Positions 40,420 through 53,937 of a stretch of DNA of 64,000 nt are shown piece by piece. The notes under the pieces are model-generated. The model ran no database searches. It saw nothing but the letters and a program-made list of their open reading frames with translations, and was not told where the DNA came from. Every line of letters begins with the position of its first letter. The stretch's first letter is position 1. Source of the DNA: Dendrophyllia cribrosa (lineage: Eukaryota > Cnidaria > Anthozoa > Scleractinia > Dendrophylliidae). The stretch lies in contig JAJLRJ010000001.1 of the NCBI GenBank assembly GCA_024195265.1, positions 55,911,202 through 55,975,201 of the forward strand, given 5' to 3'. A program made the translations under genes and the position numbers.

Positions 40420-41376
40420 TGCGCCGATCAATTCGAAACATCAACATCCACCCCCCCCCCCCCGGGCATTTGAACATTTCCTATGCCCGGGGAGTCGGGC
40501 ATTTGATTTGAAAGGCCATCCCGGGGTGGGGAATTTGACTTTGCCCAGGTGGGGTGGGGAATTTGAACCGGAAATGTCCCAAATATCGTTTTTGTTTTAG
40601 TAGAGGCCTATTAAAGGAAAAAATATCGTTTTTGTTAGTGGCAAGTGAAAAAGGGGCTAACAAAGCTTTACAATGTTTTTGAAGGTTTGTAAATTGTAGA
40701 TTTTTAAAATATAGCTTCAACTGCCATTCAACGCGTACTAGAGATTTCGAAGTCAAGGTGGCTGACTGTATTGCCAGTCCGCAGATCCGCAGATCTTAAA
40801 CGGCCATTAATTGAAAAGAAAAAACACTGTAAAATCAGAATGAACAACGACCTCTCTCTCAGGAAACATTTGTCAGTTGCTATAAAATGCGTTTAGATTA
40901 ATAAATTTTCACTTGGTGGAATAACGCTTGCAAACGATTTGTTCAAAACCCAACTTTACAACCGCTTTGCTAAATATTTTTTGCAACATTTGTTGATCAC
41001 ACGAGGAATTACTCAATTCTGAAAAAAATTATCGAAAAGTAAATCCCCAAACAATAACAAATTCATTTCGACGTGGTGTCCACAGCGGAAGTACCGTGCA
41101 GTGAAATATCAGTTGCAAAGTATACGCGGTTCAGTTGAGTATATTCTCGAGGAAAACACTCGGTAGAATAAATCAGAAAAACTGAATGCAAAGTGTGTTT
41201 TTTATTCTCACTAAAAACTTTTGATCTTTAGGAGGGGCATTTGACCATCAAATCCTGTGCTATGGTGGGGTATTTGAATGCAAGTTTAGCCCAAGGGGGC
41301 GGGAATTTGAACAAGTCGATCTTCAAAAGTTCAAATGCCCGGGGGGGGATGTTGATGTTTCGAATTGATCGGCGCA
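40420..41376. mobile_element. PIF/Harbinger-like MITE, copy 1 (TTA target)
   Basis: Ends TGCGCCGATCAATTCGAAAC / GTTTCGAATTGATCGGCGCA, flanked by TTA on both sides (40417-40419, 41377-41379). Both subterminal parts have GGGCATTTGA-type repeats and C or G runs. Its interior resembles copy 2 at 58833-59822. Family assignment rests on TTA only. Confidence 0.7.
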
Positions 41377-41857
41377 TTATTTACATATTCCCAAACGTTT
41401 TAAAGAACGAAGCATATGAAAACAAAAGAACCATTCTTATTCAAAGAGATGCAAATAAGTGGACGGGTATTCTACAGTTTAGCCCATTTGACTGAACCTT
41501 CTTTTGCTGTGAGTGACAACACGTGTTTGAATGTTTGCTGTGTGGTCTTCGCTTTTCTTTAAAACTCTTGAAAATTAATCACTTTACTTACATGAAACAA
41601 CACTGCAAAGTTTCTTCTGGCTTCTAACGCTCCAAGAATGTAAAATACATTGCATTTATTTCCCGAAGCGACCATAAGTTCTTCGAGTTGACCGTTAAAC
41701 GTTTCAACAACCCGCCATGTTGGTTGTTGAGCAAGCTAGTTCCCAGGGAAGCCGTGAGTTCGGCACATGCGTATTGCGAGTTCTAACGTCACGTGGGGCT
41801 TTTGAGCCAATGGGAAAGTGTGAGAATTTCAGTTTGACTTTCACGCGGGCAGAGTTC

Positions 41858-43411
41858 GGTTTCCTGGAAAACCAGGATCGGGGATCGAGGATCGAGGATC
41901 GAGGATCGGGGATCGGGGATCGGGGATAAAAATTTTTTAAAAAAATTAAAAATATAAATAAAGAAATATATAAATAAATATAAATAAAAAATAAAAAGTG
42001 ATACATATTGTGACTCGCATACAGGACAATTTCACACGCCTGACTCACAATTCCGGACTACTTGTTCATTAACCATTAATGTTAAAAACTGAATTCAATT
42101 TCCACCCAAAATAGTCCAGTGTGCGGCGCTAAATGTTGCGTTTGAGTTCTAATAACAAGCTAAAAGGTCTTGTTTCGAGTTATGCGTGATCTTGGGAAGA
42201 TCGCGCTGAGATTTCGAGCTTTGCACCGCGACAGGTATACTACTGGTATACGTTGGATCACGTGGATGATCTTATCAGCTTAAACAAGTGAAGACACATT
42301 ACGTAGATCACAACGAAAAACTATGTGGAGCATATTGTGGATGAATTCAGGAAAATATCTCCGTTTGCTGTAGCACATACGTGTAAATAAACCACACAAA
42401 AACTGCGGGTGTCTCAATTCTTTAATTGTGGTTTCAAGTTGCAACCGTGACAGCGAGGAAATAAAATACGTAAGTTGCTTTCTTTTATATACGCATCGTT
42501 TGGACAATATAAAGATTGTTGTTTTAAAGTTTGTGTTCTGTTGAACTTAAAATGAATAAACGTGAACTGCGCGTGAAAATAATTTCTCTGTCACGGTTGC
42601 AAAACCGCAATTAACTGAGACACCCGCAGTTTTTGCTGAACAGCTTTATATAGTCACGTCCGATCCGCTCGCTATTGTGATCAGTATCACTGGGATAAAG
42701 TGCTTCATTTTCCAACATAAAACACAACTGAAAATAATATGAATAGTCGAAATAAAAAAATATAAAATAAAACTCAGAAGTCAACTTGACATGGAAAAAA
42801 CCTAGTCAGAGTATCTAATGCAAACACAATTTGAACAATGAGACTCTAGTGTGGTTTATTTACACGTATGTGCTACAGCAAACGGAGATATTTTCCTGAA
42901 ATTCATCCACAGTATGCTCCACATAGTTTTTCACTGTGATCTACGCTGTATCTTCACTTGTTTAAGCCGATAAGATCATTAACGTGATCTAACGTGAGAA
43001 GTATGCCTGTCGCGGTGCGAAGCTCGAAATCTCAGCGCGATCTTGCCAAGATCACGCGTATCTCGACTCGAAACAAGACCTTTTAGCTTGTTATTAGAAC
43101 TCAAACGCAACATATAAATAGTGCCGCACACTGGACTATTTTGGGTGGAAACCAAATTCAGTTTTTAACGTTAATGGTTAATGACAGGAGCTTTAATGAA
43201 CAAGTAGTCCGGAATTGTGAGTCAGGCGTGTGAAATTGTCCTGTATGCGAGTCACAATATTTATCACTTTTTTTATTTTTAGTTTTTATTTATATTTTTT
43301 ATTTATTTTTTAATTTTTTTATCCCCGATCCCCGATCCCCGATCCCCGATCCCCGATCCCCGATCCCCGATCCCCGATCCTCGATCCCCGATCCTGGTTT
43401 TCCAGGAAACC
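41858..43411. mobile_element. Foldback/MULE-like element with perfect 9-bp target duplication
   Basis: The arms (about 41858-42403 and 42845-43411) are long inverted repeats beginning GGTTTCCTGGAAAACCAGG, followed by a 7-bp tandem repeat (GGATCGG/GGATCGA) and AT-rich sequence. The direct duplication GCAGAGTTC flanks it exactly (41849-41857, 43412-43420). The loop contains a further inverted pair (AACTGCGGGTGTCTCAATT / AACTGAGACACCCGCAGTT). No transposase. 9-bp duplications fit Mutator-like or foldback elements. Confidence 0.75.
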
Positions 43412-43839
43412 GCAGAGTTCAATAATTTTACGTTCTAACGTTTATGGCAAGAGGAGTTATACATGTAAAGAAGATGAATTATCTTGTGGCTACCTTTTCT
43501 CCATGTGAAGTACTATTCCAGTCAAGTTCAAGGACGTTGTATGAGGAAAAGGTAAGCATTTATAGGGAAGCTTTGTAGACGGTTTATAGCAGTGTTTGTA
43601 CGAAGCACAGCCATGAGGTTTCTTTGCTTGTAAGCTTATACATGTATTTTCATTTTCGCAAGTTAGTCTTGAGAAAACTTTGTCTTTTTACAAACATAGA
43701 GCTTAAAAGTTAAATATCTGAAGTTAGAAGTTGCGTGGGATTCTGGCAGGATTCCTGAGAGGAATAGGGCACCACAGATCAAGTAGCACGATGACATCTG
43801 TTTGCTTTCATGTTAGTTAAAACTTATGTCAGGGCGTAA

Positions 43840-44561
43840 GGGACCGATCGTTTATTACGTCCCAGGGGGGGGCGGTGGTTTTGAGGGGGGGGGGGGGGGG
43901 TATAATTTTAAAACAAGCCCGTTTTAGGGGGGTAAATTTTTCCATTAGGTGCTCTAGAACTGCTCTCAGACCTCTGGCTGTAGAATTCGTCTGTGTCCCG
44001 TCTTTTGACCGTAGAAGAACGGACTCCAACAGTAACAAAACTTCGTCATCACTGAGACACTGGAGTGACGATCGCAAGTATTTCCCTTTGGTTGACTTTG
44101 CTCTAACCTCCGACCTTTTCTCCTGCCAACTCAGCGAAACCTTCACTTGAGATACATCTTTGCATGATTTGTAAGTCGCCATATTGAATGCCATGTAACC
44201 AAGCCTCGTACCCAGGGCCTTATCAACAATACCTACAAGTACTAAATTTATAAAAAAAACGACTGACAATAATTTCATACACACTGACGGTCGAGGCCGT
44301 CTTGTAAATGGGAGAAAAGATAAAACGAGATGTTCAATATATAAAAGATAAAAAATCTAAAGGAAGGAGAGAATTTTGGCCTCCTCGCGAATTTGGAGGG
44401 GGGGGGGGGGTAAATTTTTTACACAAGAATTGGGAAGGGGGGGGGTATAAATTTTACTTCAACATATTTTGGGGGGTTCAGTTTTGAAACACTGCACTTT
44501 TTTAAAAACCACCGCCCCCCCCCCCCCCCCCCCCCTGGGACGTAATAAACGATCGGTCCCT
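43840..44561. mobile_element. PIF/Harbinger-like MITE with TAA duplication
   Basis: Ends GGGACCGATCGTTTATTACG / CGTAATAAACGATCGGTCCC, flanked by TAA (43837-43839 and 44562-44564), with long G and C runs just inside. A 151-codon minus-strand ORF across it shows no known domain and is not called as a gene. Confidence 0.7.
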
Positions 44562-44563
44562 AA

Positions 44564-45081
44564 CATGTCGATAATTTCGAAAGTCGATAAAAATCGATCG
44601 TTGTCGATTTAATTCGATACTAATTAATCGACAGGTATCGGACATCGATGAAAATCGATCATAAGATTTCTTGTGATTTTAATTTTGATCGATTTTCTAT
44701 GTTACAATTCGATTTTGATCGATTTTAATCGACAAGTATCAAAATGTGAAGATGTATGGCAGGAGGCAAGACTGTACTGCAGTCGAACGCGGGCTAATGA
44801 AGCAACAACAAACCACTTGGTTGCTCATTTTTTTTTTAACTTATTGTCATACAGATTTACTTTAGAGCTGTTTACACTTATATAAAATGCTCTTCAAGCT
44901 ACATGTATTGATTATTGGTCTGATTAATTTCGCAGCTTATTAAAAATATTGTTAAAATCTTGTGATTATCGACTTTTATCGACAAATTAAACTTGTGGAT
45001 TGAAAATTATCGACAAATATCAAGTACTAACAACTTATCGACTACATGTACGTTTTCAATGATCCATTTTGATCGACATGT
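44564..45081. mobile_element. TA-flanked MITE rich in ATCGAT/TATCGAC
   Basis: TA then ACATGTCGAT, and ATCGACATGT then TA. The interior is full of GTCGATAAAAATCGATCG-type dyads. It abuts the previous element, sharing TAA. Confidence 0.6.
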
Positions 45082-45587
45082 TACACCCTGGTTATGTTGA
45101 CCACTTTTTAACACCCTTCTTCAGCAGGGTTGATATATACATGTAAGAATGACCCACTCAATATTTTTTTTTGTATTTTAATACAAAATTGCAATTTAAG
45201 AGCTTGGAGAGATTTCAGAATACCCAGCAACTTATTTACATGTTGCTAAACAGTAAATGTTTAAAAGGAGCCATTGTTATTCAAAATAGGTGGCAGGGTA
45301 TTCTTTAGTTTAGCCTTATTTACCAGTTAATTGTATCAAAAACAAAATTCTCAATTGTGATTGGTCATCCGTCTGCCTATTTCTTACGTATTTACAACTT
45401 TTTGTAATTGGATAGCTGTAATTGGACACCTATGTTGCATGCGCGTCAATCAGTTGCATTTAAATGAGTTCCTTTTTCTGTTTTCCTCTTACTTTCCAAC
45501 TGATAAAAAATATCCTGCATGTTTTGAGTGCAAAAAAGTCAACAGGGTTTTAATTTCAAATTTTGTTATTGATGCGATTAATTAATA

Positions 45588-45720
45588 ATTGAACTTAGTG
45601 TGGTTCAATTCAGGGGTAATCGTGCCTGTAATTTCAAATCGTCCTTGTGCTACCTGCTTGTCCGATTTGAAATTACTTGCCCGGTTACTTCCTGAATTGT
45701 ACTCCACTCAGTCCAATTAC
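45588..45720. repeat. Inverted-repeat element, copy 1
   Basis: TAATTGAACTTAGTG...GTAATTTCAAATCG is mirrored by CGATTTGAAATTAC...CACTCAGTCCAATTA. A relative with the same ends occurs at about 58199-58315. Confidence 0.55.
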
Positions 45721-46448
45721 TAGTTGCTCACATGCAACAATTTGTTGCAGTTTTTGGTTTGTATTTTTAACCAAAAGAACATTGTTTTAAAACAGATTTG
45801 TTGTAATTAAATTTCACAGTGAGCCAACCCGAGCTGAGATGCAGAACAGCTGCACCATTCAGTTTTTGTACACAGATCGTGAAATTTTTTAGTTATTGTT
45901 CTTAGAGAATAGCACTGCATACTATTACTAAAAATAGATCGACCCCCACATGTATGCGACTCGGACAAAGTTTGCCGTCAGCTAAAAGGCTTCGTATGAG
46001 CGGGATGTGTTTTGGATCTGAAAAATCAGTGAAATCAGCAGTAAACATGATTTGAACATTTTTAGGGCTTCAAATATAATAAATACAAGGAAATGTTACA
46101 TCAGGAAGCGAAAAACTGATTCTGTAATGTAGATTTTGGCTTCAAATTTAATAAATTATGTGACGAGGCTGCACAGTGAAATCCGATCATCGGACTTCCA
46201 ATCTATAAGCTCTCATGCGATAAGGCTGAAAATATTTCACGACTTGTACCCAAGATGTGTGCATGAAAAAAGATGAGTGGATAGGTTCCAAATGATCCAG
46301 AGTATACATGTAGTGTATGTATTTGATACAAATACTGTTTATCGACCCCCATTCATACAAGCAAAGCAGAACAAAAGGTCTTAAAGATGACAACACAAAT
46401 TTGTTTTTGAACAAAAATACTGTCTTTGAGTGCATGTATATTTAGCAA

Positions 46449-46564
46449 ATTTCCACCGGTTTTCCGTGGTGTGGACTCTTATTTACCACGATTTACATCG
46501 TCGCATGGTCAAAATTTGCTGCCGACTCACTCGTGGGTCCACACCACGGAAAACTGGTGGAAAT
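46449..46564. repeat. 27-bp inverted repeat (hairpin element)
   Basis: ATTTCCACCGGTTTTCCGTG continues to 46475 and is mirrored at 46538-46564 with one mismatch. Confidence 0.7.
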
Positions 46565-46919
46565 CTGTTTTTTTTACCACAATATTTAGGAAAAAAGACA
46601 AGGAAAAATCGAAGTTTCGTTACAAAATGTGATGCATTGCGTGATGTTAGTGTCAGCACTGTTGTCTGCACTCTCATTTACCACTCGCATCGACCAATCA
46701 GATTGCGATTGTCTGAGTCACAATGGGGGGTCAAAAGTATTTCATCTCATGTCATTAGTGTGCAGTGCTACATGTATTACTCTAGATAGGCTTTTGTTTA
46801 AATGAATTTTAAAATAAGTGTAAGGTGCAGTGGATTTTAGACAATGTGCCCTATAAAAATGTAATTAATATTATCATTATTACTAATACATGAATTAATT
46901 TAGCAGCAAATAATTGTTA

Positions 46920-47648
46920 AGGTGGCTGAACACAGTTTGTACACTCTTCAATTTCAGCTGCTTACAGTATGTGAGTCAGTGCATGCAAAGTTTTGAGAAA
47001 AAGAAACGTGGTGCCTATTCAGCGATCATTTTATTTTGCTCAGCGTGGATCGCGAAAATGTTGTTTGTCGTCTTAAAATCAAACAATTTGTTGTTTGTAA
47101 AAATGTTTGTTGAATCAATAGATAATCTACGTATAGAACCATTGAAGAAATACTGTACACTCCCTTTTTGGTCATTTTTGTCTTTGGATCGAGAACCCAG
47201 TCAAATGCAACGCATGCGCAGTTGAGCACAAAATTGTGACTGGATGTTTTAGTGACTTTCATTGACACAACCTGCCACCAAAGGAGATTTTTACAAAATG
47301 CAAACATATTAAACAACAAATTACAGAATATCCCTCTGTCAAAATTACATGAGACCAGTGTTAACATGTGAATATTTTTACGCGTTTACTGGAGACAAAT
47401 GATGGACAAAATCTAATGATTAGATTTCCTGAAAATAAACGAAACCAAATATTGCAGGCTGATTTATTATCCACCATGTTGCCATGGTAACACCCTAAGA
47501 GCTCAACAAAAATTTAAAAATATAAAGCTTGTTGCTTAATCTTATGCCTCGCCAATTTTGGGTACCCAGACATTAGTGGTTTTAAAATGATAATAGATGA
47601 TGCATACATGTACGGCTGTAGGTACAGTAAAACTGTGTTCAGCCACCT
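46920..47648. mobile_element. TA-flanked MITE (Tc1/mariner-like)
   Basis: Ends AGGTGGCTGAACACAGTTT / AAACTGTGTTCAGCCACCT (a T/A insertion aside) with TA on each side. About 730 bp with no transposase. Confidence 0.65.
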
Positions 47649-47779
47649 TACATGTAAGTACACTGCATGTCATTGACTACAGTGCAAAATTTATGTATCC
47701 TTTCAATTATGGGCATGTGCCCTAGTGACATAATTTATGCATCATTCATTCGTTGTAGATACAGTAGTAAATTAAGTGG

Positions 47780-48640
47780 AAAATAAGGTCGTGCAGAATT
47801 TTTGCATCCACCTTTTTCAAGCCACTTGGTTGAGATGCAGAATTTCTGCATCATTTATGTGTTATAGATAAAGTAGTGAATTAAGCGGAATATAAGGTCG
47901 TGCAGAATTTTTGCATCCACCTTTTTCAAGCCTCTTGGTTGAGATGCAGAATTTCTGCATCATTCTTGTGTTGTAGATGCAGTAGTGAATTAAGCGGAAA
48001 ATAAGGTCGTGCAGAATTTTTGCATCCACCTTTTTCAAGTCACTTGGTTGAGATGCAGAATTTCTGCATGTTGAGATGCAGAATTTCTGCATAATTTATT
48101 TGTTGTTGATACAGTAGTGAATTAAGCGGAAAATAAGGTCGTGCAGAATTTTTGCATCCGCCTTTTCAAGGCCACTTGGTTGAGATGCAGAATTCTGCAT
48201 CATTCGTTTGTTGTAGATACAGTAGTGAATTAAGCGGAAAATAAGGTCTTGCAGAATTTTTGCATCCACCTTTTTCAAGCCACTTGGTTGAGATGCAGAA
48301 TTTCTGCATCATTCATTTGTTGTAGATGCAGTAGTGAATTAAGCGGAAAATAAGGTCGTGCAGAATTTTTGCATCCACCTTCTTCAAGTCACTTGGTTGA
48401 GATGCAGAATTTCTGCATCATGTATTTGTTGTAGATACAGTAGTGAATTAAGCGGAAAATTAGGTCGTGCAGAATTTTTGCATCCACCTTTATCAAGTCA
48501 CTTGGTTGAGATGCAGAATTTCTGCATCATTCATTTGTTGTAGATACAGTAGTGAGTTAAGCGGAAAATAAGGTTGTGCAGAATTTTTGCATCCACCTTT
48601 TTCAAGCCACTTCGTTGAGATGCAGAATTTCTGCATCATC
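47780..48640. repeat. 109-bp tandem array, about eight copies
   Basis: GTCGTGCAGAATTTTTGCAT recurs at 47788, 47898, 48006, 48138, 48246, 48355, 48464 and 48573; one unit has an extra 24-bp partial repeat. Each unit contains ATGCAGAATTTCTGCAT, the reverse complement of the dyad in the 65-bp array 10 kb away. Confidence 0.9.
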
Positions 48641-51600
48641 CATTTCTGTTGGAGTTACTCTGCTGTAGTTTATCTGCAGTAGTTAGGCCTTTGGATAAGA
48701 ATACCTTTTCCATACTGCAATTTTACAGGCCATTTTCTGTCTCCGACTGTTACCCGTAATTTTTAACTGTAGATTTTAAGTGTGAAATTCTCTTCCGAAT
48801 AAATATGGTTTATTACAACAACTGTTTAAAATTGTGATTTCGTCGTGTTTACAGGGTATGGCTCCAACTTATGGTATTCCTGCAGTGAAGTATTTTAATT
48901 TTCGGCGGAAATCGCGTTTTATGCCGTGCTAAATTGGGCTTTATGACTGAATTTTGGATTTTGGAAAAACCCATTTTATTTTGGAACGCGTTAGCATCAG
49001 CACTGCACTGATGAGGCTCAAAAGGCTGAAACAGTACTGTCTGCAGTAAGCGTGTAAGCTTTGTTGCCAACACTGGCTGCGGCCGCACGTGGTGAGTTGG
49101 GTTATTTTGGTACTGGGTTATTGTTTTAGAAACCCGGTTAAAATTCCAAAATAAAATAACTCCTAGTATTTTTTCCTCTTAGTTTCGTTTCTGACTTATC
49201 CATGTTCGCGTGCTAGAATTAACTGATGCATCAGTTCTTTCTGGGTTGATTTTCATGACAGGGCCTGGTCATTCTTCTGTTGCTCTTTAACAATACAAAA
49301 TGAGGTACTTGTCTAGCTGTAAATTACGTACGTTGTCCAGTGTGAAAATATATGTTAAGAAGGCTGGCATATTTATATTCCTCCTGTCATCGACACAGAC
49401 GACATTTCTGAGCCACCCTTAATTAACCGTCCTCGCTATAGAAATTGCTTCAGATTAAACCAAAACACTCCTTAGATGAAAGCCTGGATGCGCTCTCGCG
49501 GGTAAATGAAAACTTGTCTGCAAGTGGCCAAAATGTAGCCCCCGCCTAGAAAAAAACAATACCCATCGGCTAAACTAAAGTCAACACATCATTTCCCCTT
49601 CATTCGAAATTGTATACGGCATTAAATTGTATTCAAAATTGTATACGGCATTAACTTTGAACAGAAGCTTATCACGTAGAAGCGTGCAACTTTTCCTTAT
49701 ATGTTCAGAACTATGCTGGGGATTATTAGAAGTCCCAACCGACCAATCAGAATCACGGATTGATTTTTTTTGCCCTTATATGGAAGGAGGTTTTCAGCTC
49801 CACGCGCGTACGCGCGGCCGCTCAAATCGGCAAGAAAACTTCGAGGAAACTACAAGCGCTTCGCGAAATATGGACAGCTTACTTTCACGGCTATTTTCGT
49901 TGCTACCAAATTAAATTTTGTAGTTCAAAACTGAAGAGGAGAAGAATTATCGAATATTCTAGTGGTTCTAAGAAGATGACGACGGAGTAAGGAACGACGA
50001 AAAGCTCAACACCGCGAAATATGGACAATTGTGCTCAGGTTTTTTCTAGCCTAGTTTCATCTCTACCAAATCACCACTAAAATGGTTCTTTAAAGAATTT
50101 CATGCGCAATATGGTAATGTATTTCCTTTAGTTATTCAAATGTAGTTTCAAATTAGGAAGATCGTTTAAGTCAGGTTTTGATGGTAGTAACGAAATATGA
50201 ATTGTTTTTAATATCACAAAGACATTGAAGCGTACGGAAGAAGCGAAGCAAATTCTCATGATTCAGTTCGCAATGCCATGTGTTTTTCTGTTTTATTTTG
50301 AAAACAAAAGTGTTTTTACTCTCCTTTTCGCTTATAATTTATCGCTCAAACATACAATATTTCGTGTCTGACTTGAGCTTAGGGTTTATCTTCCCAAATC
50401 GGTTGGTAAAACTTGTTGTAAGCATATAGATTTTGAAATATGAACGGCGGCGCGGTTTTTATAAATATTCAGTTCGCTGTATTTTAAACAGCCAACAACA
50501 CTTTTTAAAACTTTCACCGACTTTGTCAACCCTTCCTTACCGTGGTTTTTCTTTGTATATAATATAATTATTCTTCAAAGCGATTTTATAGAGGAAATGA
50601 GCATACCAAATCAGTTAGTTTCAAACAGTGTTTCAGTTAGCTCTCGAGCCTACTTGTTTTCCGAATTTATGGTTTCGTAAGAGAAAGTTCGATTCTGATG
50701 ATTTGTATCTTGAGAAATAATTTAACGTACTGTTTTTAAAACTGAGTTGCGTTAATTTTTTTGTTTGTAAATGTGGCATCGCTTAGGTTCTGAACTCACG
50801 GAGTGCGTTTTCATCATCTCGACAAAACTAAATTGCGGTTGTCTCGAGGAATTTCAAAGTTTTCTTATCATTAATTTGCTTTCGAGCAGAAGCTATCATG
50901 AGCTTCTGTTTCGAGTTACGATTTGTTACGAGTAATTTTAACTGTGATAAACTGGCTGTTGAAGATCTGAAATGACCTTCAGTTTGAAATACGTACAAGT
51001 TATTTATTTTATCCGAGTACATTGTATTTGTGTTTGTTTTTAAATAAAAGTGTTTTTGGGATAACTCTACATGTTGTTTGCATTTTTATTTCATTTTCAT
51101 CTTTCTTTGATGCAGGTGTCCTAAAGTTTTGAACTCTGTGTTTTTATCATTTCACCGTATTTCATTCATTAACTAATTTTGATTGCTGGTATGTTGCTGT
51201 ACGAGACACAAATCGCTGTGGAGTATTGAGTTAAACCTGAGACGGTAAACAATGGGAATGTTTTCGCTCTACACTGGTCAAGTTTTTCACGGTGCATACA
51301 ATTTCTCCTTTTCTCCGCTTCCTCCAGTTCGGCATAATATCGGCCTTCTTTTCTCCAAAGGGAGTCAATGGCCGTTTGAATAGTATAAAGTTGACATTTT
51401 GGTCGAGTCTCAGAACTGCAAAGTGGAACTATTGACCTTTGTAGCAGCTTGTTTGAAACAAGATACAACATGCGCGAGTGTTGTGGGAGCGTGGAAGGAG
51501 GTTTCTTTTACAACTTCACGTTAGAAAGTAAATTCTGATTGGCTCCCCGCGTTTTCTAAACATAGGCACGCATTGCGTGCATGAGCTATTTTGGAAAATT

Positions 51601-51732
51601 ATCTAAATGATATGAAATGGTGAAAGCAACAAAACAGCGGAAGTAAACTCGCACAAATAACCGCTTGCAGATGTACGTTTTTTAAATCCTCCGGCCCTCC
51701 CACTACCAAAAAAAAAATACCGAGATAACCAA
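48641..51732. other. Non-coding host DNA
   Basis: No supported gene. There is a short direct repeat AATTGTATACGGCATTAA at about 49610 and 49637. The ORFs (up to 100 codons) show no domain. Confidence 0.4.
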
Positions 51733-51971
51733 CAGGGTCCCGTTTCTCGAAAGTCCCGATAACTTTTCGGGCCGGGAAACCCATCTTATGTGCGCAATGT
51801 ATTTATTAAAGATAAAAATTTTGTTGGTTTTTAAAGCTAAGCAATAAAATTCTAAATTGACAAAACAAGTCGGGCTGGTTTGAGGGCTAAAAAATGCATC
51901 ACCATTTTATAGATTCTGATTTTAATATAGCTCCGGGCCCGAAAAAAGGGACTTTCGAGAAACGGGCCCTC
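51733..51971. mobile_element. MITE with CCCGTTTCTCGAAAGTCCC ends
   Basis: GGTCCCGTTTCTCGAAAGTC at the left is mirrored by GACTTTCGAGAAACGGGCCC at the right; TTCGGGCC/CGGGCCCGAAA forms an inner pair. Fragments of the same family occur near 23508, 24206, 24390 and 27235. Confidence 0.65.
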
Positions 51972-52503
51972 TGGGACCAAAAACTCTATTAAGGTGGAAA
52001 AATGCAAAGTTTGCTTTTGTATTCTAGCCTAAAGGGTTAGGTATGAAAATATGTGGGAACGAAACCACAAGTTTTCGCTATCTTTTTTTCACGGGATTTC
52101 CGGAGTTATTTTTTGACGAAACTACGGCTCCAGTGAAATGAGCAACTTGTTTCAGTAATCAGTGTATTAAATGTCAACCAAAAAAGTCCTGCACAGAAAT
52201 TTGATGCATCCAAATTGAAGGCTTATTATTTCCTGGAAATTTGTATCTTAAGTCTATTTTTAAAGGTTTCTTTTATTATTTACAAAAAAAAACGTGGAAA
52301 AGGTTCCCTTTGGCTTAGAAGACGCAAACTAATTAAATTAAATTGTTTTCAACTCCAAACTACAAGCTAATTAAATTAGTGTCACGAAAATTCTTCGAAC
52401 CACCTGTTTCTGTAATGTCAACCAGAAAAGTCTTTCACAGAAACTAAACGCATGAAAAATGAATATTAGTAGTCTCCTAGTAAATTGGAACTAATATTAT
52501 TTA

Positions 52504-52739
52504 GGCCCCGTTTACACGGGTCCGGACACATTTTTGCACGGACGAATTTTGATCCTAGACCACGTGTTTACATGGATCCGTGCAAATTCTGTTACAGATT
52601 GCAGTGGTGTTTACACGGAACTTGCACACTTAGCCGTTCAAAAATTCGTCCAGTTCCGCCGGTCCCGTGTAAACGCAAGGTGGAACCGTGCAAGTTTTTG
52701 TCCGTGCAAAAATTTGTCCGGACCCGTGTAAACGGGGCC
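52504..52739. mobile_element. PIF/Harbinger-like MITE with TTA duplication
   Basis: Ends GGCCCCGTTTACACGGGTCC / GGACCCGTGTAAACGGGGCC, flanked by TTA (52501-52503 and 52740-52742). About 236 bp. Confidence 0.75.
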
Positions 52740-53937
52740 TTAAACAACTGTTTTTATTCTCCACAAAAAAGTCGTGCAAATAGAAACAGAAACTAATTAG
52801 ATTAAGTTGTTTTCGACTCAAAACCACAAGCTAATTGAATTACTTACACGAACATTGTTGAGGTTTAATAACATTTGGAACCAAACACCTTTTCCTGTAA
52901 TGTCGACCAGCAGAAACTTAGCGCATCCAAAATGAATTTTGCTTTTGTCCTAGTAAGTTGCAACTAATATTTTTTAAACAGGCGTTTTTTAACGCACTAT
53001 ATAAATTAATTACATTACGTTTTCTCGAAAACATGTTGAATTCCATCACGTACCAGTTTCTATAAGGTCAAAGTTCAATATTTGCACGTCCACACAACGT
53101 GACTGCTCATACAAAATACAGTCGCTTCTCGCTTATAGTAATCGCTTGAGGCATACAATTAATAACCTACACATCAGCTCACATTAATTCAAAGAAAGAT
53201 AAACGTTTTACATACTGTAAATTGTAGATTAATTGCATTACATTTTCTCTGTTGAACTCCATGCATCACGGACAAGTTTCTATAAGGACAAAGTTCAACA
53301 TTTTCACTTGCAGACAGCGTGTCTGACAAAAAAAATCCAATTTTAAATAGTAATCGCTTGAAACCCAGGCTTGAAACATACAATTCATGTTCCGCATCAT
53401 ATTATTTGAAATCGGCTTGCCGTTTTTGCAATAAAACTATACTCATACTTCAGTATAAGCTCACCTATGAACGTAACCGCAGTCCACATTTTTTGGACGT
53501 CTCATCCCCCGCAGACCATTCTACCATTCATGCATAGGGCACATTATAGGCGGTATTTCCGAATAAATGTCCTTGATATTGCCAGGTTAGCAAGCCAGTC
53601 GGGATTAGAGAACAGTTCCCAAGCAACAAATTTTCAAAACTTTACACTTTTAGTGTTTGCGGCAACAATCGCGGAGATTCAAGATGGCTGATTTTCAATT
53701 CATGTCAAGTGCCCTTCTTTGTCCTTCAGTAATACCATTTTAGAAGCGAAAATTTGATTGGATGACATAGTACACGGTGTACATACTAGAGGCAATCTGA
53801 TTGGTGTGACATAACCCAAGACATACATACAAACAAACAAACATACAAACATCACAAACCAACCTTTGCGCCTGCTAATGAGCTATTTTTTTCAAAATAG
53901 CTCAAAAAATCACCAGCATTGGACGCGAGTTATGCCC

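Noticed and set aside
43829..44284. 151-codon minus-strand ORF starting MCMKLLSVVFFINL
   Set aside because: It runs into the G-run TIR of a MITE and its C-terminus is encoded by the TIR; no known domain. The signal-peptide-like start is probably chance.
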